A program made the translations under genes and the position numbers. Positions 63,784 to 64,000 of a stretch of DNA of 64,000 nt are shown one piece after another. Position 1 is the first letter of the stretch. Every line of letters starts with the position of its first letter. The DNA is from Bacillus kwashiorkori (GTDB lineage Bacteria > Bacillota > Bacilli > Bacillales > Caldibacillaceae). Where the stretch lies: the NCBI RefSeq assembly GCF_001375515.1, contig NZ_CTDX01000012.1:162389-226388 (forward strand), read 5' to 3'. The notes under the pieces were generated by a model. The model was not told the DNA's origin. It searched no databases and was given only the letters and a program-made list of their open reading frames with translations.

Positions 63784-64000
63784 ATGAAAAAAAGGAAAAA
63801 AACGACGAATAAAAATCGTGGCTTAATAACAATACTGAATCCAAAGTCCCCCATTTCCGAACAATACCGGACAGTAAGAACGAATATTCAATTTTCCGCC
63901 GTTGATGATAGTGTCCATACACTTATAGTCACATCAACAGGACCAGGAGAAGGGAAATCGACCACTGTAGCAAATTTAGCGGTTGTTATGGCACAACAAG
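63784..64000 (+). CDS. CpsD/CapB-family tyrosine kinase, N-terminal part (3' end outside window)
   Basis: The first 72 residues of a cytoplasmic BY-kinase. After a very basic start (MKKRKKTTNKNR) come NPKSPISEQYRTVRTNIQFS, the typical docking segment, and the Walker A motif TSTGPGEGKSTTVANLA (about 51-67). It starts two bases after the modulator stop, so the pair is coupled. Together they control exopolysaccharide or wall-polymer synthesis, and in B. subtilis PtkA phosphorylates other proteins, including SSB. Confidence 0.92.
   Translation, partial: MKKRKKTTNKNRGLITILNPKSPISEQYRTVRTNIQFSAVDDSVHTLIVTSTGPGEGKSTTVANLAVVMAQQ

Overview
The window is low-GC DNA from an endospore-forming Firmicute of the family Bacillaceae. 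It carries spoIID, spoIIQ and spoIIID, an SsbB-type single-strand binding protein and many TTG/GTG starts with strong GGAGG ribosome sites. Its backbone gene order matches the Bacillus subtilis atp-ywm-ywn-ywp-ywq region as I remember it: atpDC, ywzB-like, ywmB, murAA, spoIID, ywnJ-like, spoIIQ, spoIIID, mbl, flhO, flhP, fabZ, ywpF, ssbB, ywqA, ywqB-like and finally a ywqC/ywqD-type modulator and tyrosine kinase. No genus can be named from the sequence alone.

Three accessory blocks sit in that backbone. (1) 1076-11828: an 11-gene complex I operon, nuoABCDHIJKLMN, between atpC and ywmB. It has no nuoEFG (NADH-oxidising module). The front half has unusually long spacers and the back half is tightly packed. 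(2) 20147-34977: an island of ten same-strand genes between spoIIID and mbl. It encodes a secreted GHL10/YngK-type glycosidase, an ABC sugar importer without its own ATPase, an FAD oxidoreductase, a GH38 alpha-mannosidase, an ROK kinase fused to an RpiR regulator, a CE7-type esterase, a DUF4127 protein and NanE. Two sigmaA-type promoters with CcpA-box-like sites drive it. It looks like an uptake and breakdown system for an acetylated, probably ManNAc/mannose-containing glycan, and is the best candidate here for an undescribed system. (3) 48076-62589: a wall-polymer and surface block. It holds a CDP-ribitol-type cytidylyltransferase plus SDR reductase, glycerophosphotransferase-family enzymes including a GT2 fusion, a large glucosaminidase with seven PA14-like repeats, a sigma factor and an SGNH hydrolase.

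Other features stand out. A GGGGGACTGTCCCC palindromic repeat occurs in four places at gene 3' ends, and in one it has become the C-terminus of NuoI. A 103-nt G-free stretch with a G-quadruplex motif on the opposite strand lies after murAA. A 36-bp minisatellite is inserted in frame in the motor domain of the SNF2 helicase. Most genes are on the + strand; the exceptions are a VanZ-family gene, ywpF, the ywqA/ywqB-like pair, the sigma factor and the SGNH hydrolase.
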